From NCBI GenBank assembly GCA_023630585.1, contig CM042555.1, positions 18,733,501 to 18,797,500 of the forward strand: a stretch of DNA of 64,000 nt, read 5' to 3'. Numbering within the stretch: position 1 is the stretch's first letter; every line of letters begins with the position of its first letter. The position numbers and the translations under genes were made by a program. The stretch comes from Cranoglanis bouderius (taxonomy: Eukaryota; Chordata; Actinopteri; Siluriformes; Cranoglanididae). Under the pieces are notes generated by a model. The model was not told the DNA's origin. It worked only from the letters and a program-made list of their open reading frames with translations, and did not search any database. Below, piece after piece: positions 13,368-27,555 of the stretch.

Positions 13368-13741
13368 CTGAAAAGCTCACTTGACTGTTTGTTGTTTAAG
13401 CGTTAAGTGTTGAAAGATGTGGATTCAGTTGCTAATTTATTCAAGTTAAGAACACAAACCTCTAGTTAAAAAAAAAAAAAAAAAAAACGGTTATTGATGG
13501 TTTTCTAAATATCAAATCCAACATTACTGAATAGACCTTATTGGCAGAACCCAAGACTTTAATTATGCATGCTTTATTTATTTTATTCTTGAATTCAGTA
13601 ATGTTGGATTTGATATTTAGAAAACCATTGAGAACCTTCTTTTTTTCTTTTTTTTTTTAAAAAAAGTTTGTGTTTCTTCACTTGAATAAATTACCAACTG
13701 GATCCACATCCTTCAACAAACAGTCAAGTGAACTTTTCAAT
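13368..13741. repeat. Long inverted repeat (foldback element)
   Basis: The left arm (about 13368-13532) and right arm (about 13593-13741) are reverse complements with a loop of about 60 bases. The innermost arms are near perfect: TTTTCTAAATATCAAATCC on the left mirrors GGATTTGATATTTAGAAAA on the right. The outer arms share TTGACTGTTTGTTG and ATTTATTCAAGT with a few small gaps, including a poly-A/poly-T pair. There is no coding capacity. It may be a MITE-like foldback. Confidence 0.85.
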
Positions 13742-16700
13742 CTGATCTTTTTATGTTCTTTCTGCCAAAATGGCCGCTTTCACTAAATGGCTGCTTTAAC
13801 TGAATGCAGCGAATGATCATTTTAACGGAGACGTGAACGCCAGGCACAAGTGCTTGTCCAAATTGGTGCAGTCATGGAAAGATAATCAAGATGATAATTT
13901 AAAAAGCAGCTAGTCTTTTTTTTTAGCATTTGAATTTGTGTTATCCATTGTTGATTGAAAAAGCCTGTCGATGTTAATGATACCATAAAACACTGCCTTT
14001 AAAAGAAATCCATTGACAGTTACTCTCGTGTTACTCCTCATTTATTTTGAAAAGGATTCAGCAAATGGTGGCTTCAAATTTGGCCGATGTTTTAGTGCAA
14101 CATATTACATAACAGATCATTAACACATTTATTACAGTCATTAACACCTTTATTACAGTTTTCCCAATACTGGTGCTTAAATAAGCAAAAGAAATTAAAC
14201 AAACTCCTAAATCTGTGTATTTAAGGACTCGTCGTCCACTCTGAAACTGTAACAAAACTCTAAATGAACGCTTTACTGTATGATTGTAAGTTACTGTAAG
14301 CTGTGATTGTTAGTAAAACTGTAACACAAATATATGCTGAGTTCTACAAGTTATAAATATATGTTCCAGGTCGCATTAGATTTTTAATTACATCTAGATT
14401 TTGTTCCGATAAAATAAAAAGTAACAAATGTGTTATAGGTTACTTTTATACCTCTTTCATACTAACTTAATTTGTAGACATAGTTTTATTAGTTTGCCTC
14501 CATTTACCTGACCTCTGTTAATCTGAGAGCAATGTTTTATCTACATGGTCTCTTACCAACAAAATTAAACTTAATAGAGTTTTATTTATAGACCTTAAAC
14601 ATATTTCTCGAAGTTTAACAACAACCAAAAAAAAAAAAAAAACCCCTTTAGACTGGCAGTGTGCATCTGTAGTACAGTGTAAATGTATTTTCACCTTCTA
14701 TATTCTATAAAATGGAACTATATTAAATTTTGAGCAGACGATATTAACGCCACTATATAACGTTATTTGAGAATTATTTTCAGCACACAGGAACAAAATG
14801 GTTGAATCATAAGGTTGATGGGATGATTCCTTCTTTTTTTTTTTTTCATGAATTTGCTTTGAAATACACAAAATGGATATTGTCCTGGATCAGGACGGTA
14901 AAAGCTGTACGAACTTGACTTGCAAGAATTAAATTCTATGAAAATGTTTATAAAGGATGAGCTCAGGAAGTGAGGGTAATGCAAAAATGGGGGCAAACCA
15001 ATCATTTTAATTCAGTTTTAACTTGTTTTACCTTGAAATTCTCAGTTTTACCTTGTTCAAGGTTGTCACACCAGGTTCCCAAACTAGAGGTCAGCTCATT
15101 TAATTTCATTATATTTATTTACTTATTTTTAAAAATGAATATCACAAATATCATTGAAACTATGAAGACGGATTTTGTGTGCTGCTATTTTAAAATGTTG
15201 CTCTGAGTGTACATGACATTTGAGCCTTTTTCGCTATTTTGACGTGCTGCAATAGCGTAGGAGTTCAGCAATAAAACTGGACAAATTTCTCCGTCCATCT
15301 ACCTCTGCTAGTTCCTTGACAATATGGAGAAAATCAGACTCGGTGAAACAAGTGAAGTTAAAAAAACAAACAAACAAAAAAAAAAAGAACACTAAAAAGT
15401 GTGTAAGTTATGCACTTATGTTACTGATATCAATTTCTAAACAATAAATCTTGATTGAACAGAATGCAGGATGGCCCAGGCCATAAAATTAATAAAGTCC
15501 TGTTGGGTTTGAATGGCTAAAAAGTTTACACCCGCGCCGCTGGAGCTCTATGGAGAACTGGGTGGTAATTTTAGGCGTGTTGATGGTCAGGCTGGTATGT
15601 TGACCAGACAGAATCATACCCTATTTGTGATAACAGAGCGGTATTGCATGCAGGACTGCTTCAACTTCCCACACTGAGCATTGAGCTAGAATTAGATCTG
15701 TGTAACCTTAAGGTTGGATGGCGTAATGTTTTTAGTTAGCCTAAAAATATCTATAACGATATCTGTAATGAGAAAATTTCACCTATAATGAGATGTAAAA
15801 TCTAAAAATGATGAATGAGAGGTGATTTGGCATATCTGAGCACATTTCCCTTTATTTCTTCAAACTTGATGCCAAGTTGCTATATAATTAGTCCGTAGTT
15901 GTGTATTGACCTTAGCATCTAATTTCTGACATTACGAAAATATGCAAGTTTTAGACAAAAGTTTTATTCTGAAATGAGTTTGTAATCAAGCACGTTGGCA
16001 TGACACTTCACCCAAAAAGTTTTTATTTCCCCTAAAAATGAAAAACAAAGAATTTCTAGAAACCAGGTAAGTCATTTGCTTAAAAACAATCCTGAACTTT
16101 TAGCTAAGATATTTAAAATGGAGTGTCGAGTGACTAGCGATCGAGTCATTTCTCCTTAAGAGAACAGATGAGTATAACTTATATCCACTTTAGTGTTTCA
16201 GAACAAACTGTACATGTGAAAAGTTACATATTTTCATGGTCAAATTCTTCTTGACAGCATGATTCATACATTCATACATTAAAGAACGGGAATTCTGTCT
16301 GCTTGAGAATGACCACAAGGAAACATCTGTTTTCATCTCATTTATCAAATGCGCTGGCACACAAGATTTAATCAGACGGGTGTAAAATCGGCGTTATTTC
16401 CGTATGGGGGGCTTCGATGTTAAACCTTGTCTTGCTATAAAAATGTAGTCTGAAATATGTCAAAGTTAACACGTTAATTTACGCTAACACACGACCACCT
16501 GAATGTCTTTTACTAAGGATGAATTTGGTCAAATCTCTTGACTTTTTGCACAGCGTAAAAAAAAAGCAGAATAAACCAGTGCTGATTTCTCAAATACTTA
16601 GGAGGTGTTGATTGAAACTGAATAAGAAAACGTAATTGTTGATATGGTGAAGTTTTTTTTTTGTGTGTAAGGAGAATTTTATTAAACTTTTATGTAAGGA

Positions 16701-19035
16701 GTCTCCAGTGTCAGCGCTTTTTCTGCTATAACGTAAACAAAAACAGGAATTAACCCTATAAATGGAAATTCTCCAGAATTCTCCAGTTAATCCCAGATTT
16801 ATTTGCGCTGCTACAAATGCATAGAGATTTTGGGATTATAGTTGGCACAAACCTGCTAATCCGTCCCTGCATGCTAACATTTCAGAATCTGACAGCTGTA
16901 GGTTTGCGCGTCGGACTTGCGTGACCTTGCAATCCGAAGTATTCTGAAAGGGCGTAGGTATGTTACCGTCACTTGTATTGATGTTTTACTGCTTGTAAGC
17001 CATAAAGCAGGACCTTTTGCAACCACCGGCAGATCTCTGTCTGAGACAGCTGTCCTAAAGCACAACAGCTGCACGGACTTACAGGCATGCTTTACCCGGA
17101 AAATCACATTTCTGAATGCTACGTCAGACCCTAAATGATGGCTCCCCTCTTAATTCAGGCTTTTGCACTGACCTGACTTAGTGCTATATATGATTGTTAT
17201 TTGTTATTACTTCTAAGATTTCTGATCTTCTAAAACAAATCGATTGAAGTCTGGCTATCTGTAAATCTCTGTCAGCTGCTCCTTCGGCGAGGTGTCACTG
17301 ATAGATTGCAATTATTGCAACCCAGTATGAATAACTCAGAGTGTCCGTTCACATTCCTTCAGCTCATTCATCACGCTGGTCTTCTTCAGCACCGGATCAT
17401 TGTGCTTTCAGTATGCCTAAACAATTTTGTCATGATACATTTTTAGACTTTCAGTGACAGTAGGTTGATCTTTTGAAACAACAGAGCCACGGTATCATTA
17501 TATTATAAGCTTCAATCTTTGTATCAAACAACGCTTGACTAGCGGCTTGTCTAGCGCCGGTTTTACGATCTGGAAACAGTTCTGTAAGTCCATATCAAAA
17601 CCCTAGACGCCTCCAACACCACGGTGCCGAGGTGTTAATCCTACTGTAAGGTTCAGTTGCACAAATTCCAATTTCAAAAAAAAAGAAAGAAACATGTAGA
17701 CTGCAGTCTTGTTCTCTGAAGGACATGTGAACGCCGGGTTCCAATTGGCAGATCAGGTTTTGCTTTTGGGAGGAAATTAATCCTGATGCCTAATTGTGTC
17801 ACTGGCTATTTAAGGGACCTTGATTCAATACGGATAACTTAAAAACTGGCATCGGTTCATGCTGTTCCCTGTTTAGGGATGTTACCTAGTATGCACGATG
17901 AGGAGGGACGAATGATCAGGATACTGTACACGCTTTGATTAGTGTTACTGCATGCTAAATTTAGTAAGCATGTAAACACATTAATCAGTATGAGAGAAAC
18001 CGGCGATGACAGTAAATCAGGACACAATCCAGAGTGGCTACATTCTCATCCACAAGCATACTTAGATGGGCTACGTCCTGTGTTTATGGTCATTTGATTC
18101 GATGCAGAGGATCTTGGGATTTTCTGTACTGATTTAGTTTCTTTCACAAAATTAATACTCCTATTAGTTCAGCAGTAATGCAGGTCCTGTTGGGCTTGGG
18201 AATCGACATCACATGGTGTTGCATTAAGTGACCAATTAGCCATACTGATGGCTCTGGTTACATGTTCAAATTATCTGCTCCGTGTAGACATGGTTTGCGA
18301 ACTGTATTTTGGTTTGGTCGTGACTGATGGGTTCACGACTGGGTTCATTATTTAGGGATGGGAAAAAACATGACATTCTGAGAAAATTACACTTTTGTTG
18401 TAAAATTTAAAGTAATTTTAGGGCAGCAGAGCTTCCCTCAGCTACTGTACCATGCATTGATTCAACCACCTCTACCGTTCAATTAGCTTGCACTAAAATA
18501 CAAACTTCAGTGCTATTTCACCTAAAATAGTCACTAAATTAAAGCCCACAAAAGCCTAATTTTCAGATGTTGACACAAAGAGAATCTTTACCATCCTTAT
18601 TCATGCATAAAGCGTTAAATTATCAAACTTTGCACTGGTCGATTGATAAGTTGATTGATAGATATGATTTCCAACAAGTGGACTAATGGTACAGATGCAG
18701 TGCATCTTTAAAAATTCCTGTAGTTTCCATTTATCTAGATCAAGTATTTGGTTTAACACCTTGTAACTCTTTGTAGCCCAACAGTATGTCCGATATTGTG
18801 ACTGCAGCATGATGTTACATTCCCACATCTCCATTAAAAAAAATAATAAAGTACATTACAAGCATTCCCTGTACGGGTAACTTGTAGAGTTACATGTAGT
18901 GGTAAAACAGTGATGAACCCAAAATTATCTAAGGAATATCACTATATGACTTTGATGTTTCATGTTACTTTTGTTTGCTTAATCTATATCGTTCTTTGCA
19001 CAATAACTGACTTCTAGTCCTGGCTCTCCTTACAG
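13742..19035. other. Non-coding stretch, presumed RBM20 intron 1
   Basis: No coding exon is recognised before the acceptor at 19034-19035. A short copy of the dispersed repeat lies at about 16660-16730. The opposed open frames at 16874-17138 have no recognisable similarity and look like chance. Poly-A and poly-T runs occur at about 14627-14641 and 14833-14846. Confidence 0.5.
16660..16730 (+). repeat. Dispersed repeat, copy 2 (partial)
   Basis: AAGGAGTCTCCAGTGTCAGC starts at 16696 and differs by one base from the copies at 4853 and 24672. Only the central block of the family is left. Confidence 0.5.
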
Positions 19036-19987
19036 TACTGGTTCAGGAGATAAGTATGATAAGAAGGTGCTTCCTACTGGTGGAGGCCTAAGTGGAGCCG
19101 GTCAAAATCTGCTGCTTACTCCGGCCAGTCTGCAGCTGGCCCAGCTCCAGGCTCAGCTCACCCTGCACCGCCTCAAACTCGCCCAGAGCAGCAACACTGC
19201 TGCTGCTGCCACTGTCCTCAATCAAGTCCTCTCCAATGTGGCCATGTCCCAGCCACTATTTAACCAGCTTAGGGGCTCCAGCATGCCCCAGGCTCCAGGA
19301 ACAGGCTTTCCTTCAGCACCTATAACCTTTCCCCCTCCTGCCACCCCCCTAGGCACCCTGGTAGGGGGTGCGTTCACCCAGAACCATGCTGGGATCCGAA
19401 TGAATCACTATGGAGGAGGGGGAAACATGAACCAGAATGCCAACCCACACGGGGAATGTGGGAATAAGGCCAGCAAATTTCAGGCAGGGTTTCTGGGAGG
19501 AACCACAGCAGGGGCCAGTAAAGCAGGTGAAGGAGGACAGTATGGAGGCACCGGTGGTCCCAAAACCAACAGCCAGAACAACTACCAGAGAGACTTCTAC
19601 TCTTCTGAGAGTCAAATCCAGGACTCTGGCCATACAGAACAATGGAAAACCCCAACCAGCTTTCCCATCTCAGGTAAACTTGATGTAGGAACGGGTGTCG
19701 GGGGCAATACATGGGCACCATCCACACATGGATTTATTGGTCCACGAGCAGAACTGTACAATCCTGAGGAGCCCACTGGTGACCCAAAGTTCAACCCAGC
19801 AGGAGGCCTTGGTTTTAGCACTGCTGGTGGTCAGCAGGGGTTTCTGGGATACCCACAGCAACAGAAGGGTGAGGAGGGCATGGGCATGACATTACAAGCA
19901 CACCAGCTCAACGACTATCATGGTGTCACACCATCACACCTACCCCACCAGTGCACCATTTGTGAAAAGAAGGTTTACAACTTGAAG
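19036..19987 (+). CDS. RBM20: RBM20 exon 2, N-terminal region and first half of zinc finger 1
   Basis: The acceptor is TTACAG at 19030-19035 and the donor AAG|GTGAGT is at 19987/19988. The first base completes a codon from the missing exon 1. The exon encodes 317 residues: a Leu/Gln-rich block conserved with mammals (ending KLAQ), TVLNQVLS and AMSQPLFNQLR, then a Gly/Asn/Pro-rich low-complexity stretch, LQAHQLNDYHGV, and the CTIC half of the first zinc finger. The first in-frame ATG lies well inside the conserved part, so translation must begin upstream. Confidence 0.95.
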
Positions 19988-22791
19988 GTGAGTGAGACTG
20001 ACCAGTTGCTTGACAGGGGGGTGGCGTCAAGTAAATGGGGCCAGCATGTGATAATCTCGTTTGCTCCTCTAGCTCTTGAGAACCTTTTCACAAGATAAAG
20101 AATGGATTTAGACCTTTAAAACTTAAAACTTTACCAACACTGAAAATGAACTTAAAAAAGTGAGACGGGCGTTTTATGATAGAAAAGGTAACAGCTGCCA
20201 CTGAAACATAGATGACCTCATTCTGCATGCTCAATCACAGCGTCAGTTGTTCTCAGGTTAGTGTGAAAGCCGAGATAGCAGCTGGCTTGAAAAGACTGGA
20301 GGCAGGCTTTGGAGGCAGGATGTGCAGCACTGTTTAGCAGTACTGCTTTCATTTCACTCCTTCATTCAGCATTCTTGCTCTCCCTTATTCCACTATCTGC
20401 GCTCTTTAATTGGCCCAACTGTGGAATCTAACACTCGGAAAAGAGGATCCAGAGAAGCTCATTGCTGACTGATGGACTGTGTGTGTGTGTCGCCTTTTCA
20501 GGATTGGGACCAGCATGTGAAGGGCAAGTTGCATATACAGAACCGCTCGCTGTACACCGACGGGTGAGTCACAGGAATAAAATTCAGAGTACCTTTAATT
20601 TGTTTAGATAGATTGAGAGTTGAAACTTGTGGTGGCTATTAGAAGAAGACTGCATGGTGTGTTGTTGCGGAGACATGAAAGATTTTTTAGGCTTGTCTGA
20701 TCTGGTGTAGACGTAGGAAATATTTACAGCTCTTGCATGAAATTAAAGGGAATGTAGTTTAATGCATGCCAGTGAAGAATTAGTACCCGCAAGAGCTTCT
20801 CTTCATTCAATCTCCCTATTCAATAACCCTATTAAAAAAGGTTGAGGTATTAGGTAGGAGTCTGACGCTATGTTTACAGAAGTAATGACCTACATTTGAG
20901 CCGGGTCATGAGATGAAGCCAGACAGACTGCCGTGGGATTTGGGGTCTAAAAGCAGTGCTGTCCCTCTTACAGCCCTGCACTTGGAGCCCTGCACTTTCC
21001 TGTCGCCTCGGAAGGATGCCTCGGCTCAGCATTGAATAACAGTACCATGGCATACTCGTCCACCGCTGGCCAAGGTAAGCTGAATCATGGAGTTTCCCCC
21101 TTGCACGGTATGTCTGATAACGAGAGAGGTGGTGCTGAGAGATATGAGGTGTGATTTTGAGGCAAGGGTCTATTTTTAGGGGCAGTCATTCGGGTTGCAG
21201 CCAGAGCACGTGGCCTGCAGGATCGCTCGCAGGACAACGTTTATTAATAACAGTAGTCAGAGTTGTTTTAGCAATGGCGGACACGGCGTCCTAGGAAGCG
21301 AGTTTTAGACTTAACGAGTTCTGAAAGCTCGGAGTTTGTAGGTGTAAAACACACAACATGTGAGTGGCGAGGAGGACAAAGTAGAAGAACGTCATTTAAT
21401 TAGGTGAGTAGATTAGTCAAAAACGTGGAGGGTCTTTTTTTATGACCCAAGCGACTGGGATTTCCAATGTTGACCTTGAATTCTGGGATCTTCTAACTAG
21501 CACTACATACAGTACATCAAAATGTTTCTTGGTTGTGACCTTTGTTTATTATGTTCTGCAGATGTTTCAACCGGAGGCTCCTCTTTTTTACCAGCTGCAC
21601 CTATGAAGTCATTTCCTCTCTCGGGGGCGGGATTTACCTCACACCAACCGGGGACAAAGGTCAGCCGTAGTTGTCTGAGACATGCTCACTTTTCACGTGG
21701 TTATTTAATCAAAGAGAATAAGTGAAAGCCGGTACAAATGATCTAGTACATGTTTGGAAATTGCTTCGTCCTATCAAGGCATGCATTCAATGCTGTTGAT
21801 GCTATATTGAGTACTTGCTTTTGGAACGAATATCATTTTCATCCCATGGTGTGATGATGAATCTCATTTCCTTGTGTGAAGTGAGGACGTGTCACCTTTA
21901 ATCTGAATATAACCGAGCTAATTAGCTTTAGCACTTAACCCACCCACCCCCCATGTATCTCACACACGCTTGGGGAACAAATGGGAGAGGGAATATTGTT
22001 GCTTTGTTGACTGACAAATTACTGTCTTCTTATTACTAAGGCCTGAAAGCAATTACAGATAATCATGGAAGAGATTAATCACCTCAGGCACTGCAAGTTA
22101 GAGACAGATGGACTGCATTAACAGTCTGTGGCTAATCACTTTTCTGTTTTTTTACCAATACAGAGCCAGCTTGGACAAACTTCTCATTACTGATCGCTGA
22201 GCTATTGATTCATGATTGCGTTTGATTATCAGTAATTCTCCGCTCATGCGATGGTGCAGTTGTTGTTTTGTCTCTGAGGTGATCCGGGGGTGGGAATACT
22301 TTCAGGACAACTGCTCTGGCAGGTTTAACTTGTGCCAAACAGATCTAATTCCACGCACATTTTTGTTTTATTTGTCTGTGGTCTTTTTATAGCATTGGAC
22401 AGATGCGTTTTAAGAGATAACTCGTCATAGGTCATGGGATCGAAATGGCAGAAGGGCTCAGACAGAGGTCTCTGATTTTTAACGGAATAGAAATATATTT
22501 ATTTGGCCAATTTTGTTATGTTGTAGCTAGTTAAGACCTTTGTATAGTCAAACCGGCTGAAATTATGTTTCTCAACCAGAAGTGAAGTTCTAGCGTTTTA
22601 AATGTTGGGTTACCCCAAAAAGTGAGAAGGGAGAAAAAAAAATTGCATTTAATAATAATAACAACAATAATTTTCTTTGAATTTAATATGTAATGAAGAA
22701 GATTACAAATTATAAGCATAACCATGGAAACTATATCTTTATAACAGCCTTTATTGATAGTCTACAATCTGACAGGCTTTTCTGTCAGCCC

Positions 22792-22839
<48 letters not shown>

Positions 22840-25617
22840 TTTATTTTTCATAAAAGGCCAAACAACATTTTTAGTTTTGAATCAACAAATCAGAAATGCG
22901 TGCACACCAAGGTGAACTTGTTTCCAATGCACAAACTTAAAAAAAAAAGTGACTCTGTTTTCCAAATTTTTCTACATTTTTTGGGATTGTTTCAGGTCTT
23001 TTTGTGCAGTTTTTGAGATGTAGTTGTAGTGGAAATTTTGCCGAGACCTGCCAACCCTGGACACCAATTAGCAATTAGCCATGTTTCATTTTGTTTCGTT
23101 ATACGCAGTCAAGAGTCCAAATGGTTCACACAACCATTGTGTCATTATTACGTTTCCATTAATAATGTTGAATGTTTTAATCGGTTGAAAATGGAAACCT
23201 AAGGCGCATATTCAGAAAATGAGTATTTTTGGAGTTTTGAATTGAATTCAGAAATTGAATTTCCCAGACCGCCTCGCATAAACATGTAGTACTTAATTAA
23301 GTTTGACTGCTTTTTCCCTCCACTGTTTGTACGCCACACACATTTCACAGCTGCACACAGCTGCTGGGCATTTATCAGGCTAAGATTACCTGAGAAATGA
23401 TTTCATATCTAACGACCTCAGTGGTTTCTGAGCTACTGAATATTATGTTCCTCTAATTCCGTGTGGTATTTTAGTTCCTTGTGAAGCATTTGGGCATGTT
23501 TTATGTTTTATAGCCTTTATAATATTTTACACTAGGAGGAAGATATGGGGTGTAAGAGTGTAATCACAGCACAGGATGGGTCATTTATTTACAAAATGTA
23601 TTTAATTTAATCCAAAGTGATTTACAAGCGAGGCAGAACTCCATTGTAATTCCAAGCATGTAGTTAAGAGCTTAAGAGCCCGATAGTATCTCTCAACTAG
23701 GGTCTTGACCTTTGGTCAAGTGAGCGCCGATATTCCGCAGTGTATTAAAGAGCGTTCAGAGTGTCTCACCATCTGGCCATCTTCCTGTTCTTACGAGAGA
23801 AGAAACCTTTGATCCTGTCAGTAAAATCCATGACGTTAACAGTCTCACATTGCAGCGAGTGAGTTAGTCTGTCCGGTCTCATAGCCGACTGCAAACGGTC
23901 AAGCTAAATTTACCTTCCACTGGCACATGATTTGGATCGGCTAACCTTACTGAGACCTTAGTGTGCTGGTCGCAGTCTTTCTCTCATCAAGTAAGCAAAA
24001 AATATATATTTTAAAAACTATCATTTTTGTAAGGTTATCTGGCAAACGTAGCAGTATGAGGTGGCTGATGTCATTATGCAACTTGCTGTTGGACCTGGAA
24101 TATCAACCAATCAGGCAATTTCACCAATGAAATCTTTTATTTATGTTTATCCACTGAACAAACACTTCTCACCTGTCAATCAGTCATGCGACCAATAATA
24201 TCAAACGACTTTCCTTTTCCCCGGCCAACCAGTGAGCTACCAACGTCCTCAAGCCCTGGTTCTTCAGCTCATGTGGTAATTATATCATCATAACATTCTG
24301 TCTACTAACCAATCAGTGCAGAATAGACAGTCATAGCCAATGAAAATCCTCGTTCTGTTTAGCGAAAAGCTCAATGTTTCTCGGTGTTTTCTTGCTCTGG
24401 AGAACTTTCTAGTGTAAGATCATGCGTTAATCTGTAGCTGTTTTCTGAACATTGCGTGGGATTAGGGTTGAAACGGTGTTTTTTAAAAAAATTTTTACGA
24501 ACGCTGAGGCCAATCTGGTGTTTTTTACGGTACGTGCGGTTGATTTGTTTGAACTGTCGTAACACGTTATCGCTTCTATAGTAACAGCCCACGCAGGGAT
24601 TTGTATCGAAGGCTAATAATAAACAGTTTAAAAAACCTTTGACAAATAAAAACAGTGACGTTTATAGAAAGAAGGAGTCTCCAGTTTCAGCGCTGACAGT
24701 CAGTCACTTTTCCGCCACTCTTCAGGACAGAGGAACTTTTTATCTGTCTTATTAACCTACACTGGACACACTGTGGTATCCTCATATACTGTAGATCAAT
24801 ACATCTTAATATATAACATATAAATATACCTTTTTGTCAAATGCACAAAACAGCGGGGCCTAATTTGTAGTCCAGGTTTTATTACATTACATTACAAAAA
24901 CACTTTCAAAAGTAAGTTTACATGATTCAGAAAAAAATATTTGAAATCAAAAACCTATAAAATATTGAATAGTTATTGCTATAATTATAGATATTTTTAT
25001 TTAAATATTTAAGTTGTCATTGTTACCTTAATTGTATTCATTTCTATCAATCATCTTTTTTTTTCGAGATACTTAAATAAAAATACTTAAATAAATAAGA
25101 ATTTTTTCTAATAAGCCTGTAATATTTCAAAAATTGCTATCATTATTTTATTCGATTTAATTTAGTCTAATTTTCGCTGGAATTGCGCTTGGATACAGCG
25201 GTTTCATTTTTCGTTCCTCAAATAAGACATGTTTAGCCCACAATGTAAAATGGAGTCACTTTTTTTTTTTTAATTCTTTATTCAAAGACGAGCTGTAGAC
25301 GTTAGTGTGTAGCCTTTGCTTCGGGAGGTCTGGAACCATTTGGGAGGTCAGGAGTTGCGTTTCAGTCCTGAGGGAGAGCTCGGGTTCTGGGCACTCGGAC
25401 ACACTCGGGTAGCCGTCAGGATAAACACACAGGAAAGGCTGCTGTTGGGTCGGCGACCAATGTAACAGCCCATGAACACGGCGAGCACCAGGAGGATTTT
25501 ATAGCGTGCGCTTTGGGGGGAGCTGAAGTATCTAGTGCATGGGGCTAATGCACAGATCACATTTGTTTGAACCGTTTGTGAAAAGATATCATGATTTCTT
25601 ACATTTTTGTAGAATAC

Positions 25618-25700
<83 letters not shown>

Positions 25701-26195
25701 AAAGCTATATTTATGTTCCACCTATTTCTGCTTGACCTCATATGCCAACCTCGTGCCATCGAGAGCTCATAAACACATTTTGATCGCACAAAGCGTGCTG
25801 AATTCCATTAACAGGTCTCCGAACCGCTTGGCCCTCGGCGCTCACCTGTCGTTCATTACGCTCCAGTAGGCCGCCCCGCTAATGTGTAAAGATCCACCCC
25901 GTCTCGCGAACACATTTTATTAGCCTGGCTCACGGGCGTGCTACTCGTAGCATATTGTCGTCTTGTAAATGCATAAACAGCTTGCCGGGAGCTATTTCTG
26001 CATCTGTTTATGATAGTGACCTTCTGATGCACAGCCGCACAGAATTCTGGCTAAACGGCTGCTAGATGGCCGATACACAGCCAAACACAGCCAAACACAT
26101 GGGAGCAGAAAGCATTACACCACCGACAATCGTTCAGTTCAGTTCAGTTGTATTTGTACAGTATATCATTTTGTATATCAGTTGAATCATTTAAA

Positions 26196-26227
<32 letters not shown>

Positions 26228-27342
26228 AACATTTATTGTGCTTAAAAACTGCATTTTGAAAGTGTCCTTTGACTCTGCAGTCACATGTACCGGGTCCCAA
26301 CACACACTCATGTCAATCAAACACACTCTGAGTTACAGCACGGCTCAGAAAATCTCATCTGTACAACAGACAGTGTTAAGGTCACAGTGCCTTGGCTCTC
26401 AGGCTCCCAGGCTCTCAGACTCTCAGACTCTCAGGCTCCCCGACTCTCAGGCTCCCAGACTCTCAGACTCTTAGACTCTCAGACTCAGGCTCTCAGACTG
26501 TCAGACTCTCAGGCTCTCAGACTCTCAGACTGTCAGGCTCCCAGACTCTCAGACTGTCAGACTCTCAGACTGTCAGACTTTCAGGCTCTCAGTCTCCCAA
26601 TCTCTCAGTCTCCCAGACTCTCAGACTCTCAGACTGTCAGGCTCTCAGACTCTCAGGCTCTCAGACTGTCAGACTGTCAGGTCACAGTGCCTCGGCTCTC
26701 AGACTCTGCTCTCAGGGGGCGGCTGTGGCTCAGGTGGTAGAGTGGGTTGTCCACTGATCGTAGGGTTGGCGGTTCCATTCCCGGCCCTCATGATTCCATG
26801 TGCCGAAGTGTCCTTTGGCAAGACACTGAACCCCAAGTTGCTCCCGATGGCAGGCATGTGCCTTGCATGGTAGCTCTGCTGCCATTGGTGTGTGAGTGTG
26901 TGCGTGAATGGGTGAATGAGACACAGTGTAAAGTGCTTTGTGAACCGCAAACGTTGAAAGGCACTATATAAGTACATTTACCATCAGGCTCTAAGACTCA
27001 GTAACAAGAGTGCACGAGTCAGGGTTAGATCATGACTGAGATATTAACACTGTTGGTGTAGTGAAAGTGTGGATGTGCGTTTGTCCATAAACAAGCTGGT
27101 GTAGGTGAGAGCAACATGGATGGATAAATAGATTAACACAGTTATAGATTGTGTTATTTGATTTTGTACATTTATAGAATATAGAATGCTTTGTACAAAT
27201 ATCTATCTACTTTCTTTCTTTCGTTCTTTCTTTCTTTCTATTCTTTCTTTCTTTTATTTTCATCTTTCTTTTTTACTCCATTTCTTTTTTGTTTCTTTCT
27301 TCCTTTGTTCTTTCTTTCTATTCTTTTTTCTCTCACAATTTT

Positions 27343-27390
<48 letters not shown>

Positions 27391-27511
27391 TTATTTGCAT
27401 CTTTCTTTCTTCCTTTGTTCTTGCTTTCTTTCTATTCTTCCTTCTCTCACTCACAATTTTTCTTTCTATTCTTTCTTTCTTTCTTTCTTTTTTTGTTTGC
27501 ATCTTTCTTTT

Positions 27512-27555
<44 letters not shown>

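Noticed and set aside
16874..17138. Opposed open frames of 77 and 73 residues
   Set aside because: No similarity, no splice signals and no codon bias; likely chance.
1..19035. RBM20 exon 1 with the start codon
   Set aside because: I looked for the conserved segment before the Leu/Gln-rich block, with a matching phase, and found none; it is probably left of the window.
26391..26712. CRISPR-like array
   Set aside because: The units are contiguous 10-base repeats without spacers, in a vertebrate genome.
26148..26757. Open frames rich in Ser, Gln, Leu and Arg repeats
   Set aside because: They are translations of a 10-base minisatellite plus the head of a SINE.
26715..26790. A tRNA gene suggested by A and B boxes
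   Set aside because: The tRNA-like head is joined to a SINE body and tail and does not fold as an intact tRNA as far as I can judge.
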